NCBI GenBank assembly: GCA_023461115.1
Contig: JAEWOA010000292.1
Span: forward strand, 1 to 6,512
DNA: 6,512 nt
Direction: 5' to 3'
Origin: Actinomycetes bacterium
GTDB taxonomy: Bacteria; Actinomycetota; Actinomycetes; Actinomycetales; Cellulomonadaceae
In this document: positions 1 through 6,457 of the stretch, in pieces
How positions within the stretch are numbered: the stretch's first letter is position 1
Layout of the letters: each line of letters begins with the position of its first letter
Position numbers and translations under genes: made by a program
The notes under the pieces: generated by a model
Seen by the model: the letters and a program-made list of their open reading frames with translations, nothing else
The model's database searches: none
Told to the model about the DNA's origin: nothing

Positions 1-380
1 GCCGTCACCCGGGCCGCCTCCGCGGCCTCGTCGGCTCGCTCCCACCGGCGCCGGGCGCCGTGCGCGGCCTCCGCGACCGCGACGGCTGGGTCGTCGTGCA
101 CGGGTCGCGCGTCCGCGGGGTCCGCGCACGGGACCAGCCGCAGGATCGCGCCGTCCTCGATCCAGGACGCCGCCAGGCTCACGGCCGGATCGAGGTCGCC
201 ACCCGTCGCGTCGACCAGCCGGTAGCCACGGCGCGCGTGCGGCTCGTCGAGCACGCCCAGCGCGGACGCGAGCTCAGGCACGAGCTCCGCCACGGGCGCC
301 CATGCCGCGACGGACGCGTCCATGCGGCGTTGTCCCGCCAGCACAGTCACCCGGCGGGACCCTGCGGTGCTGCTCTCCAC
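1..380 (-). CDS. eccD: EccD-like T7SS membrane protein, N-terminal ubiquitin-like part (3' end beyond window)
   Basis: This reading frame is open on the minus strand from a GTG at 380-378 to the left edge, about 126 codons with no stop. Seen: after a short Ser-rich lead, residues 10-15 (RVTVLA) form a beta strand, followed by PVAELVPELASALG (about 29-42), a GYRLVDATGGDLDP stretch (about 50-63), then SLAASWIEDGAILRLVP. This is the pattern of the ubiquitin-like domain that opens EccD proteins and forms stand-alone YukD/EsaB. A charged linker beginning HDDPAVAVAEAA follows, as in EccD before its first membrane helix. EccD is known as the multi-spanning channel subunit of the ESX inner-membrane complex, with its ubiquitin-like domain in the cytosol contacting EccC. 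No membrane segment is reached within the window, so a YukD-like protein without membrane helices cannot be excluded. The GTG start is chosen because AGGAGG lies four bases upstream and no other start precedes it closely. The gene is divergent from the WXG100-eccC operon. Confidence 0.82.
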   Translation of the reverse strand, partial: MESSTAGSRRVTVLAGQRRMDASVAAWAPVAELVPELASALGVLDEPHARRGYRLVDATGGDLDPAVSLAASWIEDGAILRLVPCADPADARPVHDDPAVAVAEAAHGARRRWERADEAAEAARVT

Positions 381-384
381 TCGA

Positions 385-390
385 CCTCCT
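385..390 (-). promoter_or_regulatory. Ribosome binding site of eccD-like gene
   Basis: On the minus strand AGGAGG lies four bases before the GTG at 380-378. This is a full anti-16S match with slightly short spacing. It decides the GTG start over the internal ATG at codon 20, which would cut away the first beta strand of the ubiquitin-like domain. Confidence 0.7.
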
Positions 391-443
391 CGGCTTCGGC
401 CGCGCCACCGTAGCCGTCCCCGCAGGTCCGCTTCGCCCGTTAT

Positions 444-464
444 CCCCAGGGGAGGTCCCTGGGG
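444..464. repeat. Perfect 8-bp inverted repeat with 5-base loop
   Basis: CCCCAGGG (444-451) and CCCTGGGG (457-464) are exact reverse complements around the loop GAGGT. The position in the middle of a divergent promoter region suggests an operator or a structured leader. There is no run of T after either arm, so an intrinsic terminator is unlikely. The function is inferred from position only. Confidence 0.6.
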
Positions 465-465
465 G

Positions 466-479
466 TGTCCACTGTCCAC
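466..479 (+). repeat. Tandem TGTCCAC heptamer, two copies
   Basis: TGTCCAC occurs twice back to back (466-472 and 473-479), directly after the inverted repeat. The second copy lies in CTGTCCACA (472-480), which differs by one base from the actinobacterial DnaA-box word TTGTCCACA. TTATCCCCA (440-448) differs by one base from the E. coli form TTATCCACA. The repeat is certain; its role as a protein-binding site is a guess. Confidence 0.5.
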
Positions 480-598
480 AGATCTCGACGTGGCCCGTTC
501 TCGGCCCGCCCCACGTGCTTTCGTAACGACCCGCGGCACACCGCCGCAGCGGCGTCCCAGGCGGGCGCCGCCACCGCGGCCCGCTCGCGGGCCATCAG

Positions 599-605
599 AA
601 GGGGG
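599..605 (+). promoter_or_regulatory. Ribosome binding site of the first WXG100 gene
   Basis: AAGGGGG, a 6-of-7 match to AAGGAGG, ends six bases before the ATG at 612. It decides the start: the same frame stays open upstream to an ATG at 465, but those 49 extra residues are low-complexity and have no ribosome site that I can see. Confidence 0.7.
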
Positions 606-611
606 AGGGAC

Positions 612-938
612 ATGTCCAACCGGTTCAGCGCGGCCGATGGCTCACTGGCACACGGCGCCACCGTCGTCGCCGACGCGCGCTCACAGCTCGTCTCCGAGTT
701 GTCGGCGCTCCAGAACAACCTGTCGCAGATCGGCGGCGCCTGGCGTGGCGTCGGCGCCGTCGCGTTCCAGCGGCTGATCGCGCGTTGGCACGCCGACGCC
801 ACCCGCATCACCGGCGCGCTCGAGGGCTTCGAGCGCGAGCTCGCCGCGGCGCAGACCGCCTACGAGGCGCAGGACCTCGCACAGAGCGACTCGTTCGCGC
901 GGCTCGCGGGCCGGCTCGACGCGGCGGGGGTGGCGTGA
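612..938 (+). CDS. WXG100 family protein, CFP-10 (EsxB)-like, 108 aa
   Basis: This is a small all-helical T7SS protein, likely secreted as half of a helical-hairpin dimer. Seen: the WXG turn is W44-R45-G46 in the context GGAWRGVGAVAFQRL, with an amphipathic helix on each side. Near the C-terminus Y84-E85-A86-Q87-D88 matches the YxxxD/E secretion signal known from CFP-10-type proteins. Its 108 residues are near the usual size of about 100. There is no signal peptide, as expected for the family. The stop TGA overlaps the ATG of the next WXG100 gene by one base (TGATG), so the two are translationally coupled and are the likely partners. First place in the pair and the YxxxD motif make it EsxB-like, but sequence alone does not settle orthology, so no symbol is given. 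It could act as an effector or as a structural and regulatory substrate of the machine. Confidence 0.9.
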   Translation: MSNRFSAADGSLAHGATVVADARSQLVSELSALQNNLSQIGGAWRGVGAVAFQRLIARWHADATRITGALEGFERELAAAQTAYEAQDLAQSDSFARLAGRLDAAGVA

Positions 939-1222
939 TGACCGACCTCCTCGTCAACTTCGACGGCCTCGCGACCATCGCGATGGACATCCAGTCGTCC
1001 GCGGGACGGATCGAGACGCGGCTCGCCCAACTCGACTCCGACCTGCGGCCGCTGCGGTCCGCCTGGACGGGTGACGCGGCGCTGGCCTACGAGCGGGGCC
1101 GCGCCGAGTGGACCCAGGCGATCTCCGACATGAAGTCCATGCTGAGCGAGGTCGGCCGCGCGGTGGACCACGCGCAGCACGAGTACCTGCGGACCGAGCG
1201 GCGCAACCAAGCCCGGTGGTGA
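938..1222 (+). CDS. WXG100 family protein, ESAT-6 (EsxA)-like, 94 aa
   Basis: This is the second small T7SS substrate of the pair. Seen: W43-T44-G45 in SAWTGDAALAYERGRAEW, at the same residue number as in ESAT-6, with a predicted helix on either side and a heptad-like spacing of hydrophobic residues in both. Its 94 residues are close to the 95 of ESAT-6. The C-terminus holds Y83-L-R-T-E87, which also fits YxxxD/E, and ends in a basic tail (RRNQARW). The ATG at 938 overlaps the stop of the preceding gene. GGGGGTGG at 926-933 may serve as a weak ribosome site; coupling is the more likely means of initiation. eccC begins one base after its stop. Inferred role: heterodimer partner of the first WXG100 protein, exported through EccC. 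Homodimers are possible because both proteins carry a signal-like motif. Confidence 0.9.
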   Translation: MTDLLVNFDGLATIAMDIQSSAGRIETRLAQLDSDLRPLRSAWTGDAALAYERGRAEWTQAISDMKSMLSEVGRAVDHAQHEYLRTERRNQARW

Positions 1223-1223
1223 C

Positions 1224-4200
1224 GTGACGCTAGCCGTGGCCGCCCCGGCCGCTCCCATACCGGACAGCCTTCCCCTGGAGCAGCCTCCGGAGCTGACGTC
1301 CGGCGAGGGCGCGGGCGGGCTCGCCTCCAGCCTGATGCCCTTGCTCGGCAGCCTGGGCTCGGTGGTCTTCGTCGCGATGTCGCAGCCCGGCGTCAAGGGC
1401 ATGGTCGGCGGCGGGATGTTCCTGCTCGCGTCGCTGGGCTTCGTGGCCGCCAACGGGTGGCGACAGCGCGGCCAGCAGCGCGGCGCACGCCTGGCGGCCA
1501 GGCGGCGGTACCTCGCGCACGTCGCGGACGTGCGGGCCCGGGCGCGCGCTGCGGCGCTCGCCCAGCGCGGTTGGGCGTGGTGGCATGCGCCCGCCCCGCA
1601 GTCGCTGGCCGCGCTCGCGCATGAGGGGTCGCGGGTGGGCGAGCGCACGCCCGACGACCCACAGTTCCTGCAGGTCAGGATCGGCACGGGCGCCCAGCCC
1701 TTGGCCGTGGCGGTCCGGCCCGACCCGCGCCCACCCGCTGCGCAGCTCGACCTCGTCGCGTGCGACGCCGCCGACCGGCTCGCCGCCGCCTACTCGGTGG
1801 CTGACGCGCTGCCGCGCACGCTCGACCTGCGCAGCACGCCGATCGTCGACGTGCACGGCCCGCCTGCTGCGGCGCGGGCGGCGGCGCGCGCGCTGGTCGC
1901 GCATGCCGCTGTGTTCCACGCGGCCGAGCACCTGCGGGTGGCAGCCCTCGCCGACGAGCCGTGCGAGTGGGAGTGGGTCAAGTGGCTGCCGCATGCGGCG
2001 TCTGGAGCGGAGTCGGACGCCGCGGGGCCCGCACGCCTGGTCCGGCCACGACTCGACGAGCTCGCGGCGCTCCTGCCGCCCGAGGCGCTCGTGCCGGGGG
2101 CGGCGCCAGGCGGTCCGCATCTGCTCCTCGTGCTCGACGCGGGGCACTCCCCGTCGCCGTTGCCGGCCGCGGCAGGAGTCACGGTGGTCCGGGTCCGCCC
2201 CGCCGAGCCGTCCACGGCGGGCGCCGTCCGCCTTGTCCTCGGCGCCGCCGTCGATGGCGGCGCGACTCTCTCAGCGGCGGACCTGGCCGAGGAGGCGATC
2301 GCCCCGGACCTCCTGTCGCCGGCCGAGGCCGAGGCCGTCGCTCGTCGGCTGGCGGCCCGCGGCCGGCTGGGGACGCGTCCGGCGGGCTCCGTACCGCCTC
2401 CCGCCAGCTTCACCGAGCTGCTCGCGGTCCCCGACATCCATCGCATCGACCTCGACGTCGCCTGGGCCCCGCGTGAAAGGGCTGACCGCCTACGCGTGCC
2501 GATCGGCCTGACGCCGGACGGCGAGCCCGTGCTGCTCGACCTCAAGGAGTCCGCGCACGGCGGCATGGGGCCCCACGGGTTGGTGGTCGGCGCCACCGGC
2601 TCCGGGAAGTCGGAGGTGCTGCGCACGCTCGTGCTGGCGCTCGCGCTCACGCATCCGCCCACGGACCTCAACTTCGTGCTCGTCGACTTCAAGGGCGGCG
2701 CGACGTTCGCGGGCATGGCCCACCTGCCGCACGTCTCCGCGGTGGTCACCAACCTGGGCGCCGAGCTCGCGCTGGCCGATCGCATGCACGAGGCCCTCCG
2801 CGGCGAGATGGTCCGCCGCCAGCAGGCGCTGCGCGAGGCCGGGAACCTCTCGTCGGTCGACGAGTACGAGCGCGCGCGACGGTCCCGCCCCGAGCTGCCG
2901 CCGCTTCCCGCGCTGCTGATCGTCGTCGACGAGTTCTCGGAGCTGCTGGCCGCGACGCCCGACCTCGCGGACCTGTTCGCGGCGATCGGCCGGCTGGGCC
3001 GCTCCCTCCACCTGCACCTGCTGCTGTCGAGCCAACGCCTCGACGAGGGCCGGCTGCGGGGCCTGGAGTCACACCTGTCCTACCGGATCGGGCTACGCAC
3101 GTTCTCGGCGGCGGACTCGCGCGCCGTCCTTGGCGTGCCTGACGCCCACACCCTCCCCGCAGTTCCGGGCGCGGGCCTGCTTAGGCCCGACCCGACGACC
3201 TTGGTGGAGTTCCGCGCGTCGTACGTCTCGGGCCCGCCCCCACTCGCCGCGGTCGCCGCCCCCGCGCACGGGGCAGCGCCGCTGGTGGCGCCATTCTCGG
3301 CGACGCCCGTCCCGCCCACGCCGGTGCGCGTCGGCGGCGGTGATGCGGTGGCGGGCGCGGGCGCGCCCACGTCGAACAGCGAGCACGCCACCGGCCCCTC
3401 GGTGTTCGAGTTGGCTGTCGAGCAGCTCCGCGGGCACGGGCCTGCGGCGCATCCAGTCTGGCTCCCGCCACTCGCCACGCCGCCGACGCTCGACGAGCTG
3501 CTGCCGGACCTCGCGCTCGACGCCGGGGCGGGCCTGCTGGCGCCGTCGTGGCGGAGCCCGGGAGCGCTCGCGTTCCCGTGGGGCTTGGTCGACCGGCCGC
3601 TCGAGCAACGCCGTGAGCCACTCGTCGTCGACCTCGCGGGCGCCGCCGGGCACGTGTGCGTCGTCGGGGGGCCACGGACAGGCAAGAGCACCGCGCTGCG
3701 CGCGGCCGTCGCGGGCCTCGCGCTGACCCGGACGCCGCAGGAAGTGCAGTTCTACCTGCTGGACCTGGGCGGGGGTCTGTCAGGGCTCGCGGGGCTCCCC
3801 CACGTGGTGGGGATCGCGGCGCGCACGGAGGCCGACGTCGCCCGGCGCATCGTCGACGAGGTCGACGACCTGGTCGACGAACGGGAGGCAGTCTTCCGCG
3901 CGCGACGCATCGACGGCATGGACTCCTACCGCGTGCGCCGCGACGCGGCTGCGCCCTCCGGACGCGGCGATCCGCTGGCCGATGTCGTCGTGGTGGTGGA
4001 CGGCTGGGGAGCGGTGCGCACGGAGCTCGAGGACCTCGAGGCGCGGCTGCAGGCGATCGCCGCCCGCGGGCTCACGTACGGAGTGCACCTGATGGCGTCA
4101 GCCAGCCGGTGGTCCGAGTTCCGCGCGCAGCTCAAGGACCTCTTCGGCACACGCGTCGAGCTCCGCCTCGGCGAGCCCGCCGACTCCGAGCTCGACCGGC

Positions 4201-5165
4201 GCGCGGCGTCCGCCGTGCCTCGCGGGCGGCCCGGCCGGGCGCTGACCGCCACGGGGCACCACGCGATGCTCGCGCTCCCCCGGATCGACGGCGACGACGA
4301 GCCCGCCCGCGCGGCCGAAGGACTCGACCGCCTGGTGCACGCGGTGTCGGACGCCTGGCCCGGTCCGCTGCCGCCCCGCCTTCGCCTCCTGCCCCGCGAG
4401 GCGCCGCTCGCGCAGGTGCTCGCGGCGCACGCGGCTGGCGCGCAGCCGGCCGGCGATTCCGGTCCTCAGGCCCGCGTCGTCCTGGGGCTCGACGAACGGC
4501 GGCTCGCGCCCGTCGTCCACGACGACGCCCACCTGTACGCGTTCGGCGACTCAGGCTCGGGCAAGTCCAGCCTTCTGCGCCTTGTCGCAGCAGAGACGAT
4601 GCGGATCGGCGGCCCCCACGACGCGCAGGTGTTCACGGTCGACTACCGCAGGGCGCTGCTGGGCGTCATCCCCGACGACTACCTCGCGGCGGCCTGGAGC
4701 AACCCCGAGCACGCGTCCGCCGGGCTCTCGGACCTGGCGCGCTACCTGCGCGCCCGCTTGCCCGGCCCTGACACCACGCCGGACGAGCTCCGCACGCGAT
4801 CGTGGTGGACGGGCGCCGAAGTGGTCGTTCTCGTCGACGACTACGAGCTCGTCGCCACCACCACAGGCAACCCGCTGGCGCCACTGGTGCCGCTGCTCGC
4901 GCAGGCCGCGGACATCGGGCTTCGCCTGGTGGTGGCACGGCGCACCGGGGGCGCCGCGCGCGCCATCTACGACCCGGTCCTGCAGACTCTGCGGGATCTG
5001 GGATCGCCGGGGCTGCTGCTGTCCGGGAGCCCCGACGAGGGGGCGTTGATCGGCGGCGTGCGCCCAGCCGTGCTGCCGCCCGGGCGAGCCCAGCTCGTCA
5101 CTCGTGAGCACGGCCGCCGACTCGTCCAACTCGCTCTCGCCGGGCCGGTGGACGCAGGTGGCTAG
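1224..5165 (+). CDS. eccC: EccC, T7SS FtsK/SpoIIIE-type motor ATPase, single 1313-aa chain
   Basis: This is the ATPase that recognises WXG100 substrates and powers export in the ESX inner-membrane complex. Seen in order: a short cytosolic lead; two hydrophobic segments (about 36-52 and 58-76); a basic stretch (about 79-107) and the EccC N-terminal domain, with QRGWAWWHAPAPQSL (about 113-127) and RVGERTPDDPQFLQVRIG; ATPase 1 with Walker A GATGSGKS (456-463), DFKGG (488-492), Walker B VVDE (D569, E570) and the SYRIGLRTFSAADSR stretch; a Pro/Ala-rich linker; ATPase 2 with GGPRTGKS (815-822) and VVDGW (D926); ATPase 3 with GDSGSGKS (1108-1115) and VDDYE (D1205, D1206). All three P-loops are intact, but only domain 1 has the classic DE pair. 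The length is close to EccCa1 plus EccCb1 together, so this is the unsplit form. The GTG start lies one base after the preceding stop and has no clear ribosome site, which suggests coupled translation. The 3' end overlaps the convergent RDD-FHA gene by four bases. Confidence 0.96.
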   Translation: MTLAVAAPAAPIPDSLPLEQPPELTSGEGAGGLASSLMPLLGSLGSVVFVAMSQPGVKGMVGGGMFLLASLGFVAANGWRQRGQQRGARLAARRRYLAHVADVRARARAAALAQRGWAWWHAPAPQSLAALAHEGSRVGERTPDDPQFLQVRIGTGAQPLAVAVRPDPRPPAAQLDLVACDAADRLAAAYSVADALPRTLDLRSTPIVDVHGPPAAARAAARALVAHAAVFHAAEHLRVAALADEPCEWEWVKWLPHAASGAESDAAGPARLVRPRLDELAALLPPEALVPGAAPGGPHLLLVLDAGHSPSPLPAAAGVTVVRVRPAEPSTAGAVRLVLGAAVDGGATLSAADLAEEAIAPDLLSPAEAEAVARRLAARGRLGTRPAGSVPPPASFTELLAVPDIHRIDLDVAWAPRERADRLRVPIGLTPDGEPVLLDLKESAHGGMGPHGLVVGATGSGKSEVLRTLVLALALTHPPTDLNFVLVDFKGGATFAGMAHLPHVSAVVTNLGAELALADRMHEALRGEMVRRQQALREAGNLSSVDEYERARRSRPELPPLPALLIVVDEFSELLAATPDLADLFAAIGRLGRSLHLHLLLSSQRLDEGRLRGLESHLSYRIGLRTFSAADSRAVLGVPDAHTLPAVPGAGLLRPDPTTLVEFRASYVSGPPPLAAVAAPAHGAAPLVAPFSATPVPPTPVRVGGGDAVAGAGAPTSNSEHATGPSVFELAVEQLRGHGPAAHPVWLPPLATPPTLDELLPDLALDAGAGLLAPSWRSPGALAFPWGLVDRPLEQRREPLVVDLAGAAGHVCVVGGPRTGKSTALRAAVAGLALTRTPQEVQFYLLDLGGGLSGLAGLPHVVGIAARTEADVARRIVDEVDDLVDEREAVFRARRIDGMDSYRVRRDAAAPSGRGDPLADVVVVVDGWGAVRTELEDLEARLQAIAARGLTYGVHLMASASRWSEFRAQLKDLFGTRVELRLGEPADSELDRRAASAVPRGRPGRALTATGHHAMLALPRIDGDDEPARAAEGLDRLVHAVSDAWPGPLPPRLRLLPREAPLAQVLAAHAAGAQPAGDSGPQARVVLGLDERRLAPVVHDDAHLYAFGDSGSGKSSLLRLVAAETMRIGGPHDAQVFTVDYRRALLGVIPDDYLAAAWSNPEHASAGLSDLARYLRARLPGPDTTPDELRTRSWWTGAEVVVLVDDYELVATTTGNPLAPLVPLLAQAADIGLRLVVARRTGGAARAIYDPVLQTLRDLGSPGLLLSGSPDEGALIGGVRPAVLPPGRAQLVTREHGRRLVQLALAGPVDAGG

Positions 5166-6457
5166 GTGAGCTCCACGCGGACCGAACGTTGGCCCAACCG
5201 CAGGGTCGCGCCCGCAGGCACGATCACGCGGTCGCCCGGAGCCAGGAGCGTCACACCGCCATCGGCGCCCACGAGCGCGGTTCCGTTCACCGAGCCCCGG
5301 TCGACGATCCACAGCTGGCCCTCGCCGGCCGGGCCGAACGCCACGTGCACCTTGGAGACAGACCGGTCGGGGTCGTCGATCGCGACCAGGTGGGCGACTC
5401 CAGGAACCTCGGGCTGCCGCCCGATCACGCCGTCGCCCAGAACCTCGAGGGACTCCCCCGAGTCGAACACCAAGCGGACGCCCCGGGCGCGCGACTCCGT
5501 ACCCGGCTCCGTGCGCTCGAGCTCTCCCCGACGCGAGGCGGGCGCGGCCAGGGCCGCCGTGTCCGCGGTGGCGCCATCAGCCGGAGGCGCCGGCACGGGC
5601 TCGGGCAGCGGCTCCGGGACCAGCGGCAGGCCGGCGGTGGACAGCGACTGCCACCGACCCAGCGACACCGGCAACGTGGGCGGCTCACCGCGGCTCGTCG
5701 GAGCGTGCCAGCCCGTGATGAGGGGCCCGCCTTCGCCGTCGACGTCAGGCAGGGCATGGATCCCCGGCGGGGCTTCGCGGGCAGCCAGGGATGTCGTCGT
5801 CGCGGGGTGTGTGGTCCTCGCCGGGTGTGTGGTCCTCGCCAGGGCGTCGTCGGACGGCGGCGCCTCGAGCACGGGCGAGGGCCCCTCGGCAGCCAGCGCT
5901 TCGGCGGCGGGCCGGACGTCGACGAGTTGCGGCACGGGCGCGCGCGTGACGCGGCGAAGGCCGTCCTCCCAGGCCGTGTAGGCGTCGGTCTGACGCGCGA
6001 CGCCCACCGCGCCCGCGCTGAGCACGAGCGTCCCGGCGGCCTTGTCGTGCCAGCCGCGCCGCGCGGGCTCGCGGTCGAACGAGCCCGACGCCACCACCAG
6101 CCATTGGCCGACGAGCACGAGGGAGCCGAGTCCCACGACGCACTGCCGCACCAGGATCCGCAGCAAGCCCGCGGGGAGCCCCGTCGAGGCGCCGACTGTC
6201 CGGATGCCGAGGACCGCCGAGCCGAGCGTCGCGCCAGTGACAGCCTCGCTTACCCACAGCGCCGCCCAGCCGACCGTGACCGCCGCGACAGCCACCAGGC
6301 CCACAGCCGGTGCGCCCGGGTCGGCCCCCATCAGCACGGCGACCACGACGGCGACGCCGCCGAGCGCCGCGAGCGCGAGCTGGTCGAGCGCGAAGGCTGC
6401 GACGCGCCGCCCGACGGGCGCGACGCTGTCCGGCGCCACCGGGAGTGGTCTCCCCAA
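5162..6457 (-). CDS. RDD membrane domain fused to C-terminal FHA domain (start uncertain)
   Basis: Seen: residues about 12-148 form an RDD domain, opening with GRRVAAFALD (Arg and Asp in the family positions), with three hydrophobic segments (about 24-43, 51-72, 104-125) and a closing GWHDKAAGTLVL. A linker of about 180 residues, rich in Pro, Ala and Thr, holds a duplicated ARTTHP. Residues about 326-431 form an FHA domain with GR (346-347), SxxH (S368-H371) and NG (391-392), the conserved phosphothreonine-binding positions. Known: FHA domains bind phosphothreonine; the RDD domain is a membrane module of unclear role. Inferred: a phosphorylation-sensing partner of the secretion complex. The start shown is a TTG without a ribosome site. 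The GTG at codon 7 has GGGGAG nine bases before it. The frame also stays open to the right edge as a charged, Gly/Arg-rich stretch, so the real start may be outside the window. The gene converges on eccC, with no intergenic space. Confidence 0.88.
   Translation of the reverse strand: MGRPLPVAPDSVAPVGRRVAAFALDQLALAALGGVAVVVAVLMGADPGAPAVGLVAVAAVTVGWAALWVSEAVTGATLGSAVLGIRTVGASTGLPAGLLRILVRQCVVGLGSLVLVGQWLVVASGSFDREPARRGWHDKAAGTLVLSAGAVGVARQTDAYTAWEDGLRRVTRAPVPQLVDVRPAAEALAAEGPSPVLEAPPSDDALARTTHPARTTHPATTTSLAAREAPPGIHALPDVDGEGGPLITGWHAPTSRGEPPTLPVSLGRWQSLSTAGLPLVPEPLPEPVPAPPADGATADTAALAAPASRRGELERTEPGTESRARGVRLVFDSGESLEVLGDGVIGRQPEVPGVAHLVAIDDPDRSVSKVHVAFGPAGEGQLWIVDRGSVNGTALVGADGGVTLLAPGDRVIVPAGATLRLGQRSVRVELT
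5805..5840. repeat. Perfect 18-bp tandem duplication in the RDD-FHA linker
   Basis: Two exact head-to-tail copies of an 18-base unit (5805-5822 and 5823-5840) lie inside the RDD-FHA gene and keep its frame. They encode ARTTHP twice (residues 207-218), followed by a further Thr run. The identical DNA points to a recent slippage duplication in a disordered linker. Confidence 0.85.

Larger units (their letters stand above)
381..611. promoter_or_regulatory. Divergent intergenic region between eccD-like and WXG100 genes
   Basis: This 231-base stretch separates two divergent T7SS transcription units, so both promoters are expected inside it. It holds a perfect inverted repeat (444-451 / 457-464), the words TTATCCCCA (440-448) and TGTCCAC twice in tandem (466-472, 473-479), and a weaker pair ACGTGG (488-493) / CCACGT (511-516) that includes the palindrome CACGTG (512-517). 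No convincing -35/-10 pair was found by eye. GATAAC on the minus strand (443-438) is only a weak -10 candidate. The open frames that cross the region are not gene-like: their extra N-terminal residues are Arg/Pro/Ala-rich and match no family I know. Confidence 0.55.

Noticed and set aside
60..413. Plus-strand open frame of 117 codons
   Set aside because: Antisense to the eccD-like gene; Arg/His-rich product without a recognisable fold. The minus-strand frame has clear ubiquitin-like features.
444..464. Inverted repeat read as an intrinsic terminator
   Set aside because: It lies upstream of both genes, not after one, and has no T run on either side.
440..480. DnaA-like words read as a replication origin
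   Set aside because: Only two near-matches, no AT-rich unwinding region, and no dnaA or dnaN gene nearby.
512..517. CACGTG palindrome as an operator
   Set aside because: A six-base GC-rich palindrome is common in such DNA; noted with the intergenic region but not supported as a separate site.
465..611. 49-residue N-terminal extension of the first WXG100 gene
   Set aside because: Low-complexity, no family match, and a good ribosome site precedes the internal ATG at 612, which gives the standard family length.
440..811. Minus-strand open frame of 123 codons across the intergenic region
   Set aside because: Antisense to the WXG100 gene and covers the repeats; no recognisable domain. Such frames are expected in very GC-rich DNA.
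860..2785. Several long minus-strand frames (860-1687, 1230-2147, 1790-2785)
   Set aside because: All lie antisense to the second WXG100 gene and eccC; their products are rich in Arg, Ala, Ser and Pro without motifs.
3656..4771. Plus-strand 371-codon frame inside eccC
   Set aside because: Frame-shifted shadow of eccC; Arg-rich. The eccC frame is continuous with all three P-loops, so there is no frameshift.
5166..5981. Plus-strand 271-codon frame after eccC
   Set aside because: Antisense to the RDD-FHA gene, Ser/Arg/Thr-rich and without a domain; the minus strand shows intact RDD and FHA motifs.
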